64,000 nt of DNA from the NCBI GenBank assembly GCA_902628305.1, contig CACOMK010000002.1, forward strand, positions 1 through 64,000, given 5' to 3'. A model generated the notes under the pieces. The model saw only the letters and a list, made by a program, of their open reading frames with translations. It was not told the DNA's origin and searched no databases. The position numbers and the translations under genes were made by a program. The DNA comes from an uncultured Pelagibacteraceae bacterium (GTDB lineage Bacteria > Pseudomonadota > Alphaproteobacteria > Pelagibacterales > Pelagibacteraceae). The stretch's first letter is position 1; the number at the start of each line of letters is the position of its first letter. Of the stretch, positions 48,928 to 58,893 are shown one piece after another.

Positions 48928-49118
48928 TGAAGAAACAAGAAATTAAAAAATTATCAAAGGACGAAATTTTGAAGAATATTGTTAAACTTAAAAAAGATCT
49001 TTTTAACTTTAGATTTCAAAAAATGAATTCACAGGTAACAAACCCAGCTAAAATTGGAGAAACAAAAAAAACAATAGCAAGACTAAAAACAATTTTACAA
49101 GGAAAAGGAAATGCCTAA
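48927..49118 (+). CDS. rpmC: Ribosomal protein L29
   Basis: Small two-helix protein (63 residues) at the tunnel exit. [20 protein letters not shown] and a final IARLKTIL helix fit the family. Its 3' end overlaps rpsQ by 8 bases. Confidence 0.93.
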   Translation: MKKQEIKKLSKDEILKNIVKLKKDLFNFRFQKMNSQVTNPAKIGETKKTIARLKTILQGKGNA

Positions 49119-49347
49119 AAAAATTCTTACAGGTGTAGTTATAAGCGATAAGCCAAATAAAACGGTCACAGTTATGGTAGAGCGAAAATATTCGCACCCA
49201 GTTTTAAAAAAAGTTATAAGAGTTAGAAAAAACTATAGCGCTCATGATGAGAACAATAAGTATAAAACCGGTGACAAAGTTTCTATTATTGAAAGCAAGC
49301 CATTTTCTAAGAATAAAAAATTTCAAGTTATGGAGAGTAATAAGTAA
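49111..49347 (+). CDS. rpsQ: Ribosomal protein S17
   Basis: Primary 16S rRNA-binding OB-fold protein, 78 residues. [20 protein letters not shown] and [12 protein letters not shown], then [17 protein letters not shown] are conserved. It overlaps rpmC by 8 bases and rplN by one. Confidence 0.96.
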   Translation: MPKKILTGVVISDKPNKTVTVMVERKYSHPVLKKVIRVRKNYSAHDENNKYKTGDKVSIIESKPFSKNKKFQVMESNK

Positions 49348-49715
49348 TGATTGGTGTTCAAACAGAATTGCAAGTGGCTGATAATACAGGTGCAAAAAGA
49401 ATTGAGTGCATAAAAGTTTTAGGTGGATCAAAAAGAAGATATGCCAGTATTGGTGATACAATAGTGATTGCTGTTAAAGAAGCAATGCCTAAAGGAAAAG
49501 TTAAAAAAGGCTCTGTTCATAAGGCTGTTGTGGTACGAGTTAAAAAAGGTATCCACAGAAATGATGGTTCTAAGGTAAGATTTGACAATAACGCTGCAGT
49601 TTTAGTTGATGATAAAGGAGAGCCAGTAGGGACAAGAATTTTTGGTCCAGTTACAAGAGAATTAAGAAGCAGAGGTCAAATGAAAATAATTTCTTTAGCT
49701 CCAGAGGTTTTGTAA
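49347..49715 (+). CDS. rplN: Ribosomal protein L14
   Basis: Interface protein of the large subunit. [39 protein letters not shown] and [20 protein letters not shown] are highly conserved. The length of 122 is standard. Confidence 0.98.
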   Translation: MIGVQTELQVADNTGAKRIECIKVLGGSKRRYASIGDTIVIAVKEAMPKGKVKKGSVHKAVVVRVKKGIHRNDGSKVRFDNNAAVLVDDKGEPVGTRIFGPVTRELRSRGQMKIISLAPEVL

Positions 49716-49960
49716 TGATTAAAAAAGGATTAAAAGTAAGAGTTTTGACTGGAAAAGATAAAAAAAAGGAAGGTGAAGTTATTGAAATTGATAGAGGTAA
49801 TGACAAAGCAAAAGTCAAAGATATAAACATGGTTAAAAAGCACGTTAAAACAACTAAAGAGAAAAAGGGTGGAATTTTTTCCAAGGAAAGTTTTATTCAT
49901 ATTTCGAACTTAAAGTTAATTGACGAAAAAGCTACTAAGAAAAAAGAGGCTAAAAAATAA
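49715..49960 (+). CDS. rplX: Ribosomal protein L24
   Basis: Assembly initiator with a KOW domain: [20 protein letters not shown]. At 81 residues it is shorter than the usual 100 or so and ends in a Lys-rich tail. It overlaps rplN and rplE by one base each. Confidence 0.94.
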   Translation: MIKKGLKVRVLTGKDKKKEGEVIEIDRGNDKAKVKDINMVKKHVKTTKEKKGGIFSKESFIHISNLKLIDEKATKKKEAKK

Positions 49961-50514
49961 TGACACCAAGATTGAAAGAAAAATTTAACAAAGAAATTCA
50001 ACCTGCTTTAAAAGATCAGTTTGGTTTCAAAAATATTTATATGGTTCCTAAAATTGAAAAAATTGTATTAAATATGGGCCTTGGTTTAGATGCAACAGAC
50101 TCTAAGACTTTAAAGTCATGTGAAGAAGATATAGCTAAAATAACCGGGCAAAAACCAATAATTACAAAATTTAAAAAATCAGTTGCAAACTTTAAAACAA
50201 GAAAAGGTTCAAATGCTGGTTTAAAGGTAACATTAAGAAAAAATAGAATGTATGAATTTTTAGATAGATTAGTTAATATTGCATTACCTAGAATTAAAGA
50301 TTTTAGAGGTTTATCGCCAAAAGGTTTTGACAAATTTGGTAATTACACATTTGGTATCAAAGAGCATATAATTTTTCCCGAAGTGAGCTTTGATAGAGCA
50401 GATAAAGTGAGAGGTTTAGATATAGTATTAGTTATTAAAGCTAAAAGTAAAGAGCATAGTTTCGCTTTACTAGAAAAGATGAATTTTCCATTTATTAATA
50501 AAGGAGATAATTAA
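49960..50514 (+). CDS. rplE: Ribosomal protein L5
   Basis: Binds 5S rRNA and the P-site tRNA. VPKIEKIVLNMGLG, ITGQKPIITKFKKSVANFK and FGIKEHIIFPE are family blocks. The length of 184 is standard. It overlaps rplX by one base. Confidence 0.98.
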   Translation: MTPRLKEKFNKEIQPALKDQFGFKNIYMVPKIEKIVLNMGLGLDATDSKTLKSCEEDIAKITGQKPIITKFKKSVANFKTRKGSNAGLKVTLRKNRMYEFLDRLVNIALPRIKDFRGLSPKGFDKFGNYTFGIKEHIIFPEVSFDRADKVRGLDIVLVIKAKSKEHSFALLEKMNFPFINKGDN

Positions 50515-50516
50515 AT

Positions 50517-50822
50517 ATGGCAAAGTTAAGTTCTGTTAATAAAAATAAAAAAAGAATTAAGCTTTCAGATAGGCTTTATAAAAAAAGGCAAGCTTTAAAA
50601 AAAATCGTAATGGATAAAAAGATTCCATTAGAAGAAAGATTTAAAGCGCAGCAAAAATTATCTAAATTGCCAAGAAACTCAGCTAAAACAAGAGTTATGA
50701 ATAGATGTGAGATTACTGGAAGACCCCATGGTGTTTACAGAAAATTAAAGATTTCAAGAATTGCATTAAGACAATTAGGATTACAAGGAAAGATACCTGG
50801 CTTAGTTAAGTCTAGCTGGTAG
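50517..50822 (+). CDS. rpsN: Ribosomal protein S14
   Basis: Small-subunit head protein of the long, zinc-free form (101 residues): the C-terminal NRCEITGRPHGVYRKLKISR keeps only one Cys instead of the CxxC pairs. KIPGLVKSSW is the standard end. It follows rplE after 2 bases. Confidence 0.97.
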   Translation: MAKLSSVNKNKKRIKLSDRLYKKRQALKKIVMDKKIPLEERFKAQQKLSKLPRNSAKTRVMNRCEITGRPHGVYRKLKISRIALRQLGLQGKIPGLVKSSW

Positions 50823-50833
50823 AAAGGAAAAAT

Positions 50834-51229
50834 ATGAGTTTAAGTGACCCAATAGGAGATATGATTGCAAGAGTTAAAAACGCTCAAGCAAGAAACCACA
50901 AAACAGTAGAATTACCTTCATCTAATTTTAAAACAAAAATTGCAGATATACTCAAAAATGAGGGTTTTATTAAAGATTTTAAAGTAAATTCTACTGATAA
51001 AAAACCAACACTATCATTAGTTCTTAAGTATCATTCTGGCAATCCAGTAATTAGTGCTTTTGAAAGAGTTTCTAAACCAGGAAGAAGAATTTTTTCATCT
51101 GCAGATAGTTTGCCTAAAATAAATAACGGTCTAGGTATTGCTATTGTATCAACTCCAAAAGGAGTAATGACTGACATAGATGCAAGAAAACAAAAAGTTG
51201 GTGGTGAAATAATTTGTAAGGTATTTTAA
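50834..51229 (+). CDS. rpsH: Ribosomal protein S8
   Basis: Primary 16S rRNA binder, in E. coli also the repressor of the spc operon. SDPIGDMIARVKNAQARNHK at the start and GLGIAIVSTPKGVMTD near the end are typical. The length is 131. AGAAAGGA upstream is one of the clearer ribosome-binding sites in the block. Confidence 0.98.
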   Translation: MSLSDPIGDMIARVKNAQARNHKTVELPSSNFKTKIADILKNEGFIKDFKVNSTDKKPTLSLVLKYHSGNPVISAFERVSKPGRRIFSSADSLPKINNGLGIAIVSTPKGVMTDIDARKQKVGGEIICKVF

Positions 51230-51768
51230 TGTCTAAAATAGGTAAAATAAATATATCAATACCTGAAAAAGTAAAAGTTGCTTTAGCTGGTAATATTATA
51301 AATATAGAAGGCCCACTCGGAAAAAAATCAATCAATGTTGATCTTGAAATGTTCAATTTAGATATCATTGAAGGAAAAGAAATTTCTATAAAACCAAAAA
51401 AAATAGATCAAAATTCAAAAAGACTTTGGGGAATGAATAGAAGCTTGATTAATAACGCTGTTATAGGTTCAAGTACAGGTTATGAAAAAACTTTAGAATT
51501 AGTAGGTGTTGGCTATAGAGCAGCATTAAAAGGAAATCAATTAAATTTACAATTAGGTTATAGTCATGATATTAATTTTGATATTCCAGATGGTATTAAA
51601 ATTACCGTTGAAAAACAAACAACATTAAAAATTACTGGATCTGATAAACAATTAGTTGGAGAAGTGGTATCTAAAATCAAAACATTAAGAAAAATTGAAC
51701 CATATAAAGGAAAAGGTGTTCGTGAAAAAGGTCAGTATGTTCTTAAAAAAGAAGGAAAGAAAAAGTAA
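51229..51768 (+). CDS. rplF: Ribosomal protein L6
   Basis: Two-domain protein near the sarcin-ricin loop. [39 protein letters not shown] and the C-terminal [18 protein letters not shown] are conserved. The length of 179 is standard. Confidence 0.98.
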   Translation: MSKIGKINISIPEKVKVALAGNIINIEGPLGKKSINVDLEMFNLDIIEGKEISIKPKKIDQNSKRLWGMNRSLINNAVIGSSTGYEKTLELVGVGYRAALKGNQLNLQLGYSHDINFDIPDGIKITVEKQTTLKITGSDKQLVGEVVSKIKTLRKIEPYKGKGVREKGQYVLKKEGKKK

Positions 51769-52124
51769 TGAAACTAAACACAAGTATCAGAAAAAGATTT
51801 AGAGTAAGCAATAAAGTTAAAAGAGTTGCATCAAATGATAGATTTAGATTGAGTATTTCTAGATCATCAAAAAATATTTCAGCTCAAATAATTGACGATA
51901 CAAAAAAAATAACTTTATTATCCGCTTCATCTGTAGAGAAAGATCTTAAATCGGGTGACAAAGTAAATAAAACTGAACTATCTAAATTGGTTGCTCAAAA
52001 ATTAGCTAAAAAAGCGCAAGAAAAAAAAATTACTAAAATTTATTTTGATAGAGGTTCATATAAATATCATGGAAGAATTAAAGTTTTTGCAGAAACCTTA
52101 AGAGAAAATGGAATGGAATTTTAA
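51768..52124 (+). CDS. rplR: Ribosomal protein L18
   Basis: Binds 5S r[22 protein letters not shown] and [19 protein letters not shown] are the family blocks; 118 residues is standard. It is two bases before rpsE. Confidence 0.97.
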   Translation: MKLNTSIRKRFRVSNKVKRVASNDRFRLSISRSSKNISAQIIDDTKKITLLSASSVEKDLKSGDKVNKTELSKLVAQKLAKKAQEKKITKIYFDRGSYKYHGRIKVFAETLRENGMEF

Positions 52125-52126
52125 TC

Positions 52127-52642
52127 ATGGAAAATATAAAAGATAAAAAAGCAGATGACATATTAGAAAAATTAGTCCACATAAACCGTATTACTAAAGT
52201 TGTTAAGGGTGGTAGAAGATTTGGGTTTTCAGCACTTGTGGTTGTTGGAAATCAAGCGGGTAAAATTGGTATAGCTCACGCTAAAGCCAAACAAGTTCCC
52301 GATGCAATTAAAAAAGCTAATGAAATGGCTAGAAGAAAACTCACTCATATACCATTAAGAGAAGGCAGAACAATACATCATGACGTTAAGGCTAAAGATG
52401 GCTCGGGTAGAATAGTGTTAAGAGCAGCTTCCAAGGGAACAGGTATTATTGCAGGTGGTCCTGTTAGGGCAGTATGTGAAGTTTTAGGAGTAAAAGATAT
52501 TGTTGCAAAATCTATGGGAACTTCTAATGCGCACAATGTAATTAGAGCTACAATGAAAGCATTAATGAAACAAAGTTCACCAAAACAAATATCAGCAATT
52601 AGAAATAAAAAAATTTCTGAAATAATTGAAAAAAGAGGATAA
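52127..52642 (+). CDS. rpsE: Ribosomal protein S5
   Basis: Small-subunit fidelity protein with a double-stranded RNA-binding-like N-domain: [20 protein letters not shown] and [18 protein letters not shown], then [19 protein letters not shown]. The length is 171. Its stop overlaps the rplO start (TAATG), so rpmD (L30), normally found here, is absent. Confidence 0.98.
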   Translation: MENIKDKKADDILEKLVHINRITKVVKGGRRFGFSALVVVGNQAGKIGIAHAKAKQVPDAIKKANEMARRKLTHIPLREGRTIHHDVKAKDGSGRIVLRAASKGTGIIAGGPVRAVCEVLGVKDIVAKSMGTSNAHNVIRATMKALMKQSSPKQISAIRNKKISEIIEKRG

Positions 52643-53094
52643 TGATTACTTTAAATAATAGAGAAAAAATCAATAAATCTAAAATGAGAGTTGGAAGAGG
52701 AATTGGTTCAGGAAAAGGTAAAACATCAGGAAGAGGTGTTAAAGGTCAAAAATCAAGATCTGGAGTAGCTATAAAAAGTTTTGAAGGTGGTCAAATGCCA
52801 TTATACAGAAGACTTCCAAAGAGAGGTTTTAACCCAATATCAAAAGAGAGTGTTGCAGTTTTAAATCTAGATAAAATTCAATCTTATATAGACAAAAAAA
52901 ATATTAATCCAAATGAAGTATTAAACTCAGAACTATTAAAAAAACTTAAATTAATAAATAAAAACTCAAAAAAATTAAAGATTTTAGGCTCTGGTGAAGT
53001 AAAAGATAAAATTAATATTGAAGCTGACCTGGCCTCTAAATCAGCAATAGAAAAACTAGAAAAAATTGGTGGATCTATTCAATTAAAAAAATAG
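52642..53094 (+). CDS. rplO: Ribosomal protein L15
   Basis: Late assembly protein. The Gly/Arg-rich N-terminus [20 protein letters not shown] and [17 protein letters not shown] are typical; 150 residues is standard. It lies 9 bases before secY. Confidence 0.97.
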   Translation: MITLNNREKINKSKMRVGRGIGSGKGKTSGRGVKGQKSRSGVAIKSFEGGQMPLYRRLPKRGFNPISKESVAVLNLDKIQSYIDKKNINPNEVLNSELLKKLKLINKNSKKLKILGSGEVKDKINIEADLASKSAIEKLEKIGGSIQLKK

Positions 53095-53103
53095 TTTGTT
53101 TAT

Positions 53104-54384
53104 ATGAGTGCATCATCATCAACAAATGATTTAAGAAATAGAATTATATTTACTATTTTAATTTTAGCCGTTTATAGATTTGGAACTTTTGTACCTTTAC
53201 CAGGTATAGACCCTGAACAATTGAAAATAATGATGGAAGGTAACCAAAAAGGGTTATTAGGTATGTTTAATGTTTTTGCTGGTGGTGCAGTCAGTAGAAT
53301 GGCAATATTTGCATTAGGAATAATGCCTTACATTTCTTCAGCAATCATTGTCCAGCTTTTAACTGGAGTTTCTGATTATTTTAAAAATTTAAAAGCTCAA
53401 GGTGAGATAGGAAGAGCTAAGATTACACAAATTACTAGATACGGAACAGTTTTACTTGCAACAGTTCAGGGGTATGGTTTATCTGTTGGATTAGAGTCTT
53501 CAGCTGACTTAGTTATAAACCCAGGAGTTTTTTTTAAAATAACCACTGTCACAACTATTGTAGCAGGTACCATATTTCTAATGTGGTTAGGAGAACAGAT
53601 TACCCAAAGAGGTATTGGTAATGGGATATCTTTAATAATTTTTGCTGGTATTGTTGCTGAAATTCCAAGAGCTTTAGTGACAACCTTTGAATTAGGTAGA
53701 ACAGGGGCTGTTTCTACATTTATGATTTTGTCACTTTTTGTTTTACTAATTTTAACTATTCTTTTTGTGGTTTTTATGGAAAGAGCATTGAGAAAAATTC
53801 TTATCAATTATCCTAAAAGACAAATGGGAAATAAAATGTACGGTGGTGAGTCATCTCATTTGCCTTTAAAAATTAATCAAGCTGGGGTAATACCAGCTAT
53901 TTTTGCTTCAGCACTTTTATTATTACCAGTAACATTTTCAAATTTTTCATTTTCTAACAATGACACATTTTTAAACTTAAGTTCTTATTTTACACAAGGA
54001 CAACCTCTATATATGTTACTTTATGCGTCCGGAATAATATTTTTTACTTTTTTTTATACTTCTATAACATTTAATCCAACAGAAACTGCTGAAAACCTTA
54101 GAAAGTATGGAGGCTTTGTTCCAGGAATTAGACCAGGTGAAAGTACTGCTTTATATATTCAAAATATTTCAATAAAGCTAACTACAATTGGAGCAATTTA
54201 TCTAACTTTGGTTTGTTTGATGCCAGAATTTTTAATCGCAAATTATCCAATACCCTTTTACTTAGGTGGTGCATCTATTTTAATTGTTGTTGTGGTAGCT
54301 ATTGACACTGTTACTCAAATTCAAACGAGATTAATGAGCTCTCAATATGAGCAACTAATAAAAAAAACTAAATTTGGTAAGTAA
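53104..54384 (+). CDS. secY: Preprotein translocase subunit SecY
   Basis: Channel-forming subunit of SecYEG, 426 residues with ten predicted membrane helices. It begins with RNRIIFTILILAVYRFGTFV and VPLPGIDPE; the plug and helix 2 region reads AGGAVSRMAIFALGIMPYIS, and GIGNGISLIIFAGI and the C-terminal FVPGIRPGESTALYI loop, which contacts SecA and ribosomes, are conserved. Its stop codon is directly followed by the adk start. Confidence 0.98.
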   Translation: MSASSSTNDLRNRIIFTILILAVYRFGTFVPLPGIDPEQLKIMMEGNQKGLLGMFNVFAGGAVSRMAIFALGIMPYISSAIIVQLLTGVSDYFKNLKAQGEIGRAKITQITRYGTVLLATVQGYGLSVGLESSADLVINPGVFFKITTVTTIVAGTIFLMWLGEQITQRGIGNGISLIIFAGIVAEIPRALVTTFELGRTGAVSTFMILSLFVLLILTILFVVFMERALRKILINYPKRQMGNKMYGGESSHLPLKINQAGVIPAIFASALLLLPVTFSNFSFSNNDTFLNLSSYFTQGQPLYMLLYASGIIFFTFFYTSITFNPTETAENLRKYGGFVPGIRPGESTALYIQNISIKLTTIGAIYLTLVCLMPEFLIANYPIPFYLGGASILIVVVVAIDTVTQIQTRLMSSQYEQLIKKTKFGK

Positions 54385-54948
54385 GTGAATATAATTTTAT
54401 TTGGACCACCTGGTGCTGGCAAAGGTACTCAGTCTAAATATTTAGTTAACAAATTAAAAGGTTTTCAAATTTCAACAGGTGATCTTTTAAGAGAAGAAAT
54501 AAAAAAAAAAACAGATATCGGTAAAGCTATAACTGACGATATGAAGAATGGAAAATTTATAGATGATGAAATTGTAAATAAACTTATAGAAAATCTAATA
54601 TGCGATCCTCAAAAAAAAAATAATTTAATCTTTGATGGATATCCTAGATCGTTGAGTCAGGCAAAAAACTTAGAAGTATTACTAAAAAATTCAAATCAAA
54701 GTATAGATTTAATCTTATTTCTAAAGGTAGAAAAAGAAACAATACTCAAAAGACTTGAAAAAAGAAAAATAATAGAAAACAGGTCTGATGACGAAACCGA
54801 AACTATAGTTAGAAGGTATGAGAAATACATGGAAACAACTCAACCTGTTCTAAATTTCTACTCTAAGAATCCAAAATTTAATGAGATTAATGGAAATCTA
54901 GAAATAGATGAAATAACAAGGAAAATCGACACTTTTATCAATGTATAA
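54385..54948 (+). CDS. adk: Adenylate kinase, short form
   Basis: Balances ATP, ADP and AMP. The P-loop GPPGAGKGT spans residues 7-15; FQISTGDLLREE and FDGYPRSLSQAKNLE bind AMP. At 187 residues it is the short form with a reduced LID and no zinc cysteines. The start is a GTG placed right after the secY stop; it is fixed by the P-loop position, and there is no room for another start. Confidence 0.95.
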   Translation: MNIILFGPPGAGKGTQSKYLVNKLKGFQISTGDLLREEIKKKTDIGKAITDDMKNGKFIDDEIVNKLIENLICDPQKKNNLIFDGYPRSLSQAKNLEVLLKNSNQSIDLILFLKVEKETILKRLEKRKIIENRSDDETETIVRRYEKYMETTQPVLNFYSKNPKFNEINGNLEIDEITRKIDTFINV

Positions 54949-54952
54949 GACG

Positions 54953-54980
54953 TTGACTTTGATTAATCTTCTTATATAAA
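54953..54980 (+). promoter_or_regulatory. Probable promoter for rpsM-rpsK-rpoA-rplQ
   Basis: TTGACT at 54953-54958 and TATAAA at 54975-54980 are 16 bases apart, the same design as at rpsD. It lies in the 54-base gap after adk. The start would be near 54987, about 16 bases before rpsM. Confidence 0.6.
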
Positions 54981-55002
54981 AGGCACAATTTATCACAAAA
55001 TT

Positions 55003-55386
55003 ATGGCTCGTATCGCAGGTATAAACATTCCACAGAATAAACTTGTTCATATAGGACTAACATATATTTATGGAATAGGTGATAAATTCTCTCAAAAAAT
55101 TTGTTCATCATTAGAAATACCAAGAGCTAAAAGAGTAAATGAATTAACAGATGAAGAGATTTTAAAAATTAGAGAGTACATCGATCAAAACTTTAAAGTA
55201 GAAGGTGATTTAAGAAGAGATTATTCATTGAGTATTAAAAGATTAATTGATTTAGCTTGTTACAGAGGAACAAGACATAGAAAAAAATTACCTGTTAGAG
55301 GACAGAGAACCAGATGTAATGCAAGAACAAGAAAAGGTAAAGCGATAGCGATTGCTGGAAAAAAATTAACACCAACTAAAAAATAG
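55003..55386 (+). CDS. rpsM: Ribosomal protein S13
   Basis: Head protein contacting the P-site tRNA and L5. [20 protein letters not shown] and the C-terminal [20 protein letters not shown] are conserved, ending in a basic tail. The length is 127. It leads the alpha-operon part with its own promoter. Confidence 0.98.
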   Translation: MARIAGINIPQNKLVHIGLTYIYGIGDKFSQKICSSLEIPRAKRVNELTDEEILKIREYIDQNFKVEGDLRRDYSLSIKRLIDLACYRGTRHRKKLPVRGQRTRCNARTRKGKAIAIAGKKLTPTKK

Positions 55387-55388
55387 TT

Positions 55389-55838
55389 ATGGCTAAAGGT
55401 GATAAAGTTGAGAATAAAGATCAGAAGGTTGAAAAGTCTTCAAAAAAAAATGTAAAAAGTTCATATTCAAAAAAAAAGAAAGTTAAGAAAAATATTTTGA
55501 ATGGTATAGCTTATGTGCAATCAACATTTAATAACACTATTATCTCTATTGCTGACACAAATGGAAATGTAATTTCTTGGGCTTCTGCTGGGCAAAAAGG
55601 CTTTAAGGGATCAAGAAAATCTACTCCATATGCTGCACAAATAGCAGCAGACTCTGCAGCCTCTAAAGCTTTAGAGTATGGAATGAAAACATTATCTGTT
55701 GAAGTGAAAGGACCTGGTTCAGGAAGAGAAACAGCTTTAAGAGCATTACAAGCTAGGGGATTTAAGATACTGTCAATCAAAGACACTACACCTATGCCTC
55801 ATAATGGAACTAGACCACCAAAGAAAAGGAGAGTTTAA
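55389..55838 (+). CDS. rpsK: Ribosomal protein S11 with Lys-rich N-terminal extension
   Basis: Platform protein that helps form the mRNA exit channel. The core starts at about residue 36 ([20 protein letters not shown]) and has [18 protein letters not shown] and the C-terminal [18 protein letters not shown]. At 149 residues it is about 20 longer than usual because the first 35 residues are a highly charged Lys/Ser-rich tail. The start at 55389 is 2 bases after rpsM. Confidence 0.97.
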   Translation: MAKGDKVENKDQKVEKSSKKNVKSSYSKKKKVKKNILNGIAYVQSTFNNTIISIADTNGNVISWASAGQKGFKGSRKSTPYAAQIAADSAASKALEYGMKTLSVEVKGPGSGRETALRALQARGFKILSIKDTTPMPHNGTRPPKKRRV

Positions 55839-56866
55839 TGGAAGTCGAAAATGTAAATGTAAAAAACTGGAAGTCATTAATTAAACCATCTAAATTAGAT
55901 GTTCAAATTAGTGATGACTTAACACATGCAAAAATTGTAGCAGAGCCTTTAGAAAAAGGTTATGGATTAACCCTAGGAAACTCTTTAAGAAGAATTTTAT
56001 TATCCTCAATAAGAGGAGCTGCTGTAACCTCTATACAAATTGATGGTGTTTTGCATGAGTTCACTTCAATAAAAGGTGTTAGAGAAGATGTTACCGACAT
56101 AGTTTTAAACGTAAAATCTTTAGCATTAAAAAGTAATTCTGAGGGTACAAAAAAATTAATTTTAGACGCCAAAGGACCTGGAGAAATTAAAGCTTCAGAT
56201 ATAGCACCAGTTGCAGATGTTGAAATATTAAATCCTGATTTAGTTATTTGTAATTTGGATGAAAATACCACTTTTCATATGGAGATGAATGTTAATACAG
56301 GTAAAGGTTACGTTCCTGCAGAATTAAATAAACCTGAAGAACCACCACTGGGTTTAATTGCAATCGACTCACTTTATAGTCCAGTTAAAAAAGTATCATA
56401 TTCAGTAAGTACAGCAAGAGAAGGAAAAGCGCTAGATTATGATAAGCTTATTATGGAAGTTGAAACTAATGGATCTATTTCTGCTGAAGACGCTGTGGCT
56501 TATTCTGCTAGAATTTTTCAAGATCAATTAAAAATGTTTATAAATTTTGATGAGCCAGTTGAAGCTCCTGTAAAAGAAGTTTCTACAGAACCTGAATTTA
56601 ATAAAAACTTACTAAGAAAAGTAGATGAGTTAGAGTTATCAGTTAGATCAATGAACTGTTTAAAAAATGATAATATTATTTATATCGGTGACCTAGTTCA
56701 AAAATCTGAAGGTGAAATGTTGAGAACTCCTAATTTTGGAAGAAAATCATTAAATGAAATTAAAGAAGTTTTAACAGGTATGTCTTTATATTTAGGTATG
56801 GAAATTCCTAACTGGCCACCAGACAACATTGCAGAAATGTCTAAGAAATTGGAGGAAGCAATCTAA
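55838..56866 (+). CDS. rpoA: RNA polymerase alpha subunit
   Basis: Assembly platform of RNA polymerase. The N-terminal domain has [20 protein letters not shown]; the C-terminal DNA- and activator-binding domain (about residues 250-325) has [14 protein letters not shown] and [17 protein letters not shown]. The length is 342. It overlaps rpsK and rplQ by one base each. Confidence 0.99.
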   Translation: MEVENVNVKNWKSLIKPSKLDVQISDDLTHAKIVAEPLEKGYGLTLGNSLRRILLSSIRGAAVTSIQIDGVLHEFTSIKGVREDVTDIVLNVKSLALKSNSEGTKKLILDAKGPGEIKASDIAPVADVEILNPDLVICNLDENTTFHMEMNVNTGKGYVPAELNKPEEPPLGLIAIDSLYSPVKKVSYSVSTAREGKALDYDKLIMEVETNGSISAEDAVAYSARIFQDQLKMFINFDEPVEAPVKEVSTEPEFNKNLLRKVDELELSVRSMNCLKNDNIIYIGDLVQKSEGEMLRTPNFGRKSLNEIKEVLTGMSLYLGMEIPNWPPDNIAEMSKKLEEAI

Positions 56867-57309
56867 TGAGACATGGTTTGGCAAATAAGAAGTTAAATAG
56901 AACATCAGAGCACAGAAAAGCTCTACTTAAGAATATGCTTAATTCGTTGATTAAGTATGAGCAGATTAAAACTACTTTGCCAAAAGCTAAATTTTTAAAA
57001 CCTCAAGCGGATAAAATAATAACATTAGGAAAAAAAGAAACTTTACAGACAACCAAAATGTTGGTTTCTAAACTGCAAGATATTAATTCAGCTAATAAAG
57101 TTAAAAAAACACTTTCTAAAAGATATCAGAATAGAAAAGGTGGCTACACAAGAATAATTAAAGCTGGATTTAGATATGGAGATAATGCTCCAATGGCAAT
57201 AATTGAATTTGTTGATAGAGACGTTGAAGCAAAAAGAGTTGATAAACCAAAAAAAGATACAACAAAAGAAACTCCTAAAGCAGAAGAGAAAAAACAAGCT
57301 ACAGCTTAA
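56866..57309 (+). CDS. rplQ: Ribosomal protein L17
   Basis: Tunnel-exit protein. [20 protein letters not shown] and NMLNSLIKYEQIKTTLPKAK are the family start, and GFRYGDNAPMAIIEFVDR ends the core near residue 122. The remaining 25 residues are a Lys/Glu-rich tail. The length is 147. Confidence 0.97.
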   Translation: MRHGLANKKLNRTSEHRKALLKNMLNSLIKYEQIKTTLPKAKFLKPQADKIITLGKKETLQTTKMLVSKLQDINSANKVKKTLSKRYQNRKGGYTRIIKAGFRYGDNAPMAIIEFVDRDVEAKRVDKPKKDTTKETPKAEEKKQATA

Positions 57310-57319
57310 ATCTTAAATC

Positions 57320-58237
57320 ATGAAAAAATCTTACATCGTTGATTCAACGTGTAATGAAATGCGTTTGGATAGATGGTTAAGATTAAAAATTGGAAAAATT
57401 CCACAAGGTCTAGTTGAGAAATATTTAAGAACAGGAAAAATAAAAATTAATAAAAAGAAAGTAAAAAGTTCTTTTAAAGTAAAAACAAAAGATGAGATAA
57501 ATTTATTTAATATTGAATTTAAAGAAGTAATTCAGCAAAAAAAAATTAAGTTTACACCTTCAAAAGAAATTATCAAATCAAATGAAGATCAAATTATTGA
57601 AAATAATGATAATTTTGTAGTTTTAAATAAAGCTTCAGGTATATCCGTTCAAGGTGGAACTAAATCAAAAAAAAATCTAGTTGATATTTTTGCTAAAAGT
57701 GAAATTTTTGAGGGAACAAAACCATATTCTGTTCATAGATTGGATAAAGATACTTCTGGAGTTTTTATTATGGCCAAAAAAAGAGAGACCGCTCAATTGC
57801 TTACTTCTTTATTTAGGTTAAGAAAAGTACACAAAACTTATTTAGCTATCTGCCAAGGCGAAATTAATAAAAAATCCGGTGTATGGGATGATGATTTAAT
57901 TAGGTATGACGGTGATAAAAAAATAATTGAAAAAGCAAAAACAATTTTTAAAGTTATTGATAAAAATTCTGAAGCAAGTTTATTGGAATTAAAGCCTATT
58001 ACAGGGCGAAAACATCAGTTAAGAAAACAATTATATGCAATTGGAAATCCTATATTTGGAGATACAAAATATAAATTATCAAATTCTAATAAAGGAATTA
58101 ATAAAAATTTAATGCTACATTCATACCAAATTAAATTTAAAATTAATGATATAAAACATACTTATTCAGCATTGTTACCTGATTATTTTCAAAAACTTTT
58201 AAAATCTAAAAGACTTAGATTTTCATATTCAAAATAA
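57320..58237 (+). CDS. RluC/RluD-type 23S rRNA pseudouridine synthase
   Basis: Converts uridines of 23S rRNA to pseudouridine. An N-terminal S4 domain (about residues 15-60: [20 protein letters not shown]) precedes the RluA-family catalytic domain with [15 protein letters not shown]; Asp142 is the catalytic residue. [16 protein letters not shown] and PIFGDTKY are further family motifs. The 305-residue length and S4 domain fit RluC best. It follows rplQ by 10 bases, and its last 23 bases overlap the convergent lipB end. Confidence 0.88.
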   Translation: MKKSYIVDSTCNEMRLDRWLRLKIGKIPQGLVEKYLRTGKIKINKKKVKSSFKVKTKDEINLFNIEFKEVIQQKKIKFTPSKEIIKSNEDQIIENNDNFVVLNKASGISVQGGTKSKKNLVDIFAKSEIFEGTKPYSVHRLDKDTSGVFIMAKKRETAQLLTSLFRLRKVHKTYLAICQGEINKKSGVWDDDLIRYDGDKKIIEKAKTIFKVIDKNSEASLLELKPITGRKHQLRKQLYAIGNPIFGDTKYKLSNSNKGINKNLMLHSYQIKFKINDIKHTYSALLPDYFQKLLKSKRLRFSYSK

Positions 58238-58832
58238 AATTTTTAATTAATATATCACTTAGATTTGAGTAATCCTGATCTAAAATATTTTTTAAATTGG
58301 TCACTCCTTTATCTGAAATACCACATGGTATAATTTTTTTATAATTTTCAAGATCATTATTTACATTTATTGCAAAACCATGATAGGCAATCCATTTGCT
58401 AACTCTGATACCTATTGCAGCAATTTTTTTAACTTCACTATTTGATTTATGCCATATTCCAATATTATCTTTATCTGGAAAAGTTTCTATTTTATAAAAT
58501 TTTAAAGTTTGAATTATTGTTTTTTCAATAATTTTTATAAATTTTCTGATATCCTTTTTTTTTCTTAAATCTAAAACAAAATAACAAATTAATTGGCCTG
58601 GCCCATGGTAAGTAATTTTACCACCTCTATTCGTTTCTAATATTTTAATGGATTTATCGATAATCTCATTCTTTTTATAAGAAGTTCCTGCTGTAAAAAC
58701 TTCATTATGCTCTAAAGTCCAAATTAATTCTTGCTCATTATTTTCATATAAATCCTTTAATCTTGACTCTAGTATATTTATAGCATCAAAATAATTTACT
58801 GGTTTTATTGACTTTTTGATCTCTATGTTCAT
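58215..58832 (-). CDS. lipB: Octanoyl-(acyl-carrier-protein) transferase
   Basis: Transfers octanoyl groups from ACP to lipoyl domains, the first step of de novo lipoylation. [20 protein letters not shown] is the family signature; Lys136 and Cys170 (in [10 protein letters not shown]) form the catalytic pair. The length of 205 is normal. It is divergent from mgtE over 61 bases. LipA is not in the window. Confidence 0.93.
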   Translation of the reverse strand: MNIEIKKSIKPVNYFDAINILESRLKDLYENNEQELIWTLEHNEVFTAGTSYKKNEIIDKSIKILETNRGGKITYHGPGQLICYFVLDLRKKKDIRKFIKIIEKTIIQTLKFYKIETFPDKDNIGIWHKSNSEVKKIAAIGIRVSKWIAYHGFAINVNNDLENYKKIIPCGISDKGVTNLKNILDQDYSNLSDILIKNFILNMKI

Positions 58833-58893
58833 TTATAATTTGTATTATCTTTATTATGTATTAATAGTGCAAATCTAAATTATAGGTAGATTT

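Noticed and set aside
58833..58893. M-box magnesium riboswitch before mgtE
   Set aside because: A 61-base gap is too short and shows no convincing stem pattern.
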